From: an uncultured Garciella sp.
Lineage (GTDB): Bacteria; Bacillota; Clostridia; Eubacteriales; Garciellaceae
Assembly (NCBI GenBank): GCA_900555725.1
Contig: USMD01000081.1
Coordinates: 1-8,657 of the forward strand
Length of the DNA: 8,657 bases
Reading direction: 5' to 3'
Shown here: in pieces, positions 6,178 to 8,657 of the stretch
How the letters are laid out: every line of letters starts with the position of its first letter
Numbering within the stretch: position 1 is the stretch's first letter
The notes under the pieces: model-generated
Told to the model about the DNA's origin: nothing
The model's input: the letters and a program-made list of their open reading frames with translations, nothing else
The model's database searches: none
Translations under genes and position numbers: made by a program

Positions 6178-6206
6178 AAGAGCTTACCCTTTGGGAGCTC
6201 TTTTTT
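6178..6206 (+). terminator. TPP-controlled attenuator upstream of thiC
   Basis: AAGAGCT (6178-6184) pairs with AGCTCTT (6196-6202), with an inner CCC/GGG pairing, and runs into T6201-6206. A competing fold pairs AGGGAAGC (6124-6131), the conserved 3' strand of the TPP aptamer, with GCTTaCCCT (6182-6190) through one bulged A. Aptamer folding therefore frees the terminator arm. This is a termination switch that can be read directly from the sequence. Confidence 0.85.
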
Positions 6207-6220
6207 ATCTTTCAATAGGT

Positions 6221-6251
6221 TCCCCCTATAAATATCAAAAAGAATGGGGGA
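6221..6251 (+). promoter_or_regulatory. Possible Shine-Dalgarno-masking hairpin of thiC
   Basis: TCCCCC (6221-6226) is complementary to GGGGGA (6246-6251), which includes the thiC ribosome site 5 bases before ATG 6257. The longer TCCCCCTATA (6221-6230) is also a perfect 10-base complement of TATAGGGGGA (6055-6064), the 5' strand of the TPP aptamer. This may be a second, translational layer of control. It is inferred from pairing only. Confidence 0.5.
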
Positions 6252-6256
6252 TTATT

Positions 6257-7558
6257 ATGCGGTACAATACACAAATGGAAGCTGCCAAAAAAGGAGTCAT
6301 CACAAAAGAGATGTCTGTGGTGGCCAAAAAAGAAAATATAGAAGAGGAAAAGCTAAGGGAACTTGTAGCTTCTGGAAGGACTGTCATTCCTGCTAATATC
6401 AATCATAAGTCCATTAGCCCAGAGGGAATTGGAGAAGGATTAAAAACTAAGATTAATGTAAACCTTGGAATCTCTGGGGACTGTCCAAAGTATGACAAAG
6501 AAATGGAAAAGGTAAAAATAGCCATTGACTATGGGGTAGAATCCATTATGGACTTAAGTAACTATGGAAAAACCCATGAATTCCGTGAAAAATTAATAGA
6601 TTTTTCTCCAGCTATGATTGGAACTGTGCCTATGTATGATGCTATTGGATACTTAGAAAAGGAACTAAAGGATATTACTGCCCAGGATTTCTTAAAGGTT
6701 ATTGAGGCCCATGCAGAGGAAGGGGTGGATTTTATGACCATCCATGCGGGAATCAATCGAAGGGCCATTGAGAGTTTTAAAGCTTCTAATCGATTGACCA
6801 ATATTGTTTCCCGAGGAGGCTCTCTTATTTTTGCCTGGATGGAAATGACGGGAAATGAAAATCCCTTTTATGAATACTATGATGAGGTTTTAGGGATTTT
6901 ACGGGAATATGATGTTACCATTAGTATTGGTGATGCCCTAAGACCTGGTAGTACTAATGATAGCACCGATGTTGCCCAGATTGCGGAGTTAATTGAAATA
7001 GGCAAACTTACTAAACGGGCTTGGGAAAAGGATGTGCAAGTCATGGTGGAGGGGCCAGGACATATGGCCATCAATGAGATTGCTGCCAATGTTATCTTAG
7101 AGAAAAGATTGTGCCATGGGGCTCCCTTCTATGTATTAGGACCTATTGTTACAGATATCGCACCGGGTTATGACCATATTACCTCAGCCATTGGAGGAGC
7201 TATTGCCGCATCCCATGGGGCAGATTTTTTATGTTATGTAACCCCTGCAGAACATTTGCGTTTACCCGATGTAGAAGATGTAAGGGAAGGAATTGTTGCC
7301 TCAAAAATTGCAGCTCATGCAGCAGATATTGCCAAAGGAATTTCTAATGCCCGAGATATGGATAATAAAATGGGAGATGCTAGACGTCGATTGGATTGGG
7401 AAGAGATGTTTTCCTTTGCAATAGATGGAAAGAAAGCTCGAGAGTATTTTGAAAGTGCTCCTCCTGCTGAGAAAGACAGCTGTTCCATGTGTGGAAAAAT
7501 GTGTGCCATGAGAACCGTTAATAAGACCCTAAAGGGAGAAGATGTGAAGTTCTTCTAA
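6257..7558 (+). CDS. thiC: Phosphomethylpyrimidine synthase ThiC (HMP-P synthase)
   Basis: ThiC is a radical SAM enzyme that rearranges aminoimidazole ribotide into hydroxymethylpyrimidine phosphate, the pyrimidine half of thiamin. From ATG 6257 the protein has 433 residues, the shorter class lacking the long N-terminal extension seen in Escherichia coli. Hallmarks are NVNLGISGDCP, IHAGINRRA, SRGGS, DALRPGSTNDSTD, VMVEGPGHMA, GPIVTDIAPGYDHITSAIGGA and CYVTPAEHLRLP. The C-terminal cluster motif is C409-x2-C412-x3-C416 (CSMCGKMC), one residue shorter than the CX2CX4C of proteobacterial ThiC; my recollection is that this occurs in clostridial and archaeal members. The in-frame TTG at 6191 lies inside the attenuator stem-loop, so it is not the start. 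The gene appears monocistronic, with its own promoter, TPP switch and terminator. Confidence 0.96.
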   Translation: MRYNTQMEAAKKGVITKEMSVVAKKENIEEEKLRELVASGRTVIPANINHKSISPEGIGEGLKTKINVNLGISGDCPKYDKEMEKVKIAIDYGVESIMDLSNYGKTHEFREKLIDFSPAMIGTVPMYDAIGYLEKELKDITAQDFLKVIEAHAEEGVDFMTIHAGINRRAIESFKASNRLTNIVSRGGSLIFAWMEMTGNENPFYEYYDEVLGILREYDVTISIGDALRPGSTNDSTDVAQIAELIEIGKLTKRAWEKDVQVMVEGPGHMAINEIAANVILEKRLCHGAPFYVLGPIVTDIAPGYDHITSAIGGAIAASHGADFLCYVTPAEHLRLPDVEDVREGIVASKIAAHAADIAKGISNARDMDNKMGDARRRLDWEEMFSFAIDGKKAREYFESAPPAEKDSCSMCGKMCAMRTVNKTLKGEDVKFF

Positions 7559-7577
7559 AAATAGGATTTGATTCTAA

Positions 7578-7611
7578 AAAAACTTCGAAGAGATTGCTCT
7601 TCGAAGTTTTT
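7578..7611. terminator. Strong bidirectional intrinsic terminator
   Basis: CTTCGAAGAG (7583-7592) pairs perfectly with CTCTTCGAAG (7597-7606) around the loop ATTG. A-runs at 7576-7582 and T-runs at 7607-7611 flank the stem, so both strands end in T. It ends thiC on the plus strand and can end the convergent hydrolase gene on the minus strand. Confidence 0.95.
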
Positions 7612-7642
7612 AATCTATATAAAATGTGCTAATCTATATAAA
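7611..7642. repeat. 13-bp direct repeat TAATCTATATAAA
   Basis: TAATCTATATAAA occurs at 7611-7623 and again at 7630-7642, 19 bases apart, between the terminator and the end of the hydrolase gene. No function is evident; it may be a slippage duplication. Confidence 0.6.
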
Positions 7643-7661
7643 GGATTTACATCCGTTTTGA

Positions 7662-8657
7662 TTAATGTATAATTTTTCTAGCGCCTATATAATGTGAACT
7701 CCAATAGGAATTACTTAAACTACTTATAACAACACCTTTGCTGGTAGTTGAAGAAATAAATTGGTTATTTCCTACATAGATACCTACGTGAGAGGCTCCG
7801 GATTTATAAGTAGAAAAGAATACAAAGTCTCCTTTTTGAAGATGACTCTTACTTACTGAAGTTCCTTCATTATACTGAGATGCAGCTGTTCTAGATATGC
7901 TCATACCATGTTGTTTTAGGACATAATAGGTAAAACCAGAACAGTCAAATCCACTTGGGCTTGTACCACCCCAAACGTAAGGAGTCCCTAAATGGGATTT
8001 TGCAGTTGTAATGACCTTCTCTATGATGGATCTAGAAGGTAGTGAACCACGACTGCTTGTATTATTTAACTGACTATTTATGGTAGTCAAGGTAGCTGGG
8101 CCAACTATACCATCTATAGATAAACCATGATCTCTTTGGAAATTCATGACTGCATTTTTGGTATTTCGTCCAAAGATTCCATCAGCAGATCCTGCATGAT
8201 ATCCAAGGGAATTCAAAGTGCTTTGAAGTTTTTTTACATCGGAACCTCGTGTGCCATATTTTAAAAGTCGATCAAAACTACTAGAAGGATTGGAACCTTT
8301 ATTTCCTAGTTTTTTCTCGAGGGAAGCGAAGGTATTAGGACCGACAATACCATCTGCCGAAAGGCTATGATCCTTTTGGAAATTTAATACTGCCTTTTTG
8401 GTATTTCGTCCAAAGATACCATCAGCAGATCCTGCATGATATCCAAGGGAATTCAAAGTGCTTTGAAGTTTTTTTACATCGGAACCTCGTGTGCCATATT
8501 TTAAAAGTCGATCAAAACTACTAGAAGGATTGGAACCTTTATTTCCTAGTTTTTTCTCGAGGGAAGCGAAGGTATTAGGACCGACAATACCATCTGCCGA
8601 AAGGCTATGATCCTTTTGGAAATTTAATACTGCCTTTTTGGTATTTCGTCCAAAGAT
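7662..8657 (-). CDS. NlpC/P60 cell-wall endopeptidase with peptidoglycan-binding repeats (5' end missing)
   Basis: The reading frame stays open to the window edge, so 331 C-terminal residues are visible and the start, signal peptide and perhaps further repeats are missing. The TTG at 8456 is internal and encodes Leu. Visible residues 1-38, about 50-117 and about 130-197 are three PG_binding_1 repeats with an 80-residue period (R-G-S-D-V-x2-L-Q, A-D-G-I-F-G, F-Q-x-D-H, D-G-I-V-G-P). Linkers rich in Ser, Asn and Gly separate them. Residues about 211-331 are the NlpC/P60 (C40) domain, with GTPYVWGG, C239 in DCSGF and H290 in SHVGIYVG. Such secreted enzymes cut D-Glu to diamino-acid bonds in peptide stems. 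The third catalytic position, usually His, Asn or Gln, is S302 in QFISS. The family call is secure. Confidence 0.92.
   Translation of the reverse strand: MFGRNTKKAVLNFQKDHSLSADGIVGPNTFASLEKKLGNKGSNPSSSFDRLLKYGTRGSDVKKLQSTLNSLGYHAGSADGIFGRNTKKAVLNFQKDHSLSADGIVGPNTFASLEKKLGNKGSNPSSSFDRLLKYGTRGSDVKKLQSTLNSLGYHAGSADGIFGRNTKNAVMNFQRDHGLSIDGIVGPATLTTINSQLNNTSSRGSLPSRSIIEKVITTAKSHLGTPYVWGGTSPSGFDCSGFTYYVLKQHGMSISRTAASQYNEGTSVSKSHLQKGDFVFFSTYKSGASHVGIYVGNNQFISSTTSKGVVISSLSNSYWSSHYIGARKIIH
8161..8657. repeat. 240-bp tandem duplication inside the hydrolase gene, running off the edge
   Basis: Bases 8161-8417 recur at 8401-8657 with a period of exactly 240 (80 codons). I find one difference, T at 8178 against A at 8418, which is a silent GGA/GGT glycine change. 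The copy to the left, from about 8041 to 8160, is the same domain but clearly diverged. Each unit encodes one peptidoglycan-binding domain plus linker. The window stops inside the repeat, so the true copy number is unknown. Confidence 0.97.

Noticed and set aside
6191..6256. N-terminal extension of ThiC from TTG 6191
   Set aside because: The extra codons lie in the attenuator stem-loop, have no ribosome site and do not look like ThiC; ATG 6257 follows GGGGGA.
8454..8456. TTG 8456 as start of the cell-wall hydrolase
   Set aside because: The frame continues open to the edge with the same repeat sequence, and this TTG is a Leu codon in the middle of a repeat.
8041..8657. CRISPR-like array
   Set aside because: The repeat unit is 240 bp, in frame, without short repeats and unique spacers, and it encodes a protein domain.

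Overview
The window is AT-rich with compact genes, strong GGAGG-type ribosome binding sites and Gram-positive style riboswitches. It carries rubrerythrin, a LarA-family racemase, a DUF3048 lipoprotein, a short ThiC and an NlpC/P60 cell-wall hydrolase. Together these suggest a strictly anaerobic Firmicute of the class Clostridia; the genus cannot be read from this sequence alone. The first 27 bases are Illumina Nextera adapter and the last bases lie inside a near-perfect 240-bp tandem repeat, so the window is probably one whole short-read contig.

Layout: (1) 63-599 (+) rubrerythrin, peroxide defence, followed by a long non-coding inverted repeat at 615-693. (2) 796-2085 (-) LarA-family nickel-pincer 2-hydroxyacid racemase with its own extended -10 promoter. 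(3) 2439-3473 (+) DUF3048 (YerB-like) lipoprotein; its real start is ATG 2439. (4) 3531-5954 (+) a queuine/queuosine salvage operon: promoter, preQ1-I riboswitch with a readable terminator/antiterminator switch, then QueK-type nucleoside hydrolase, an ECF transporter S component, and a QueL-type radical SAM lyase, all within 1-2 bases of each other. (5) 5966-7611 (+) a separate thiC unit: consensus promoter, TPP riboswitch, attenuator, ThiC, strong terminator. (6) 7662-8657 (-) a cell-wall hydrolase of NlpC/P60 type with at least three peptidoglycan-binding repeats, cut off at its N-terminal end by the window edge.

The most coherent system is region 4. The S component should import queuosine or queuine, QueK should release queuine from the nucleoside, and QueL should cut queuine to preQ1, which enters tRNA through Tgt. 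The leader senses preQ1, the end product, so the operon is a closed feedback loop. The pathway has been described in Clostridioides difficile, so it is not new in kind. Points that deserve attention are an Asn in place of the leaving-group His in QueK, a C-x4-C-x2-C cluster motif in QueL, and possible two-layer control (termination plus Shine-Dalgarno masking) in the thiC leader.
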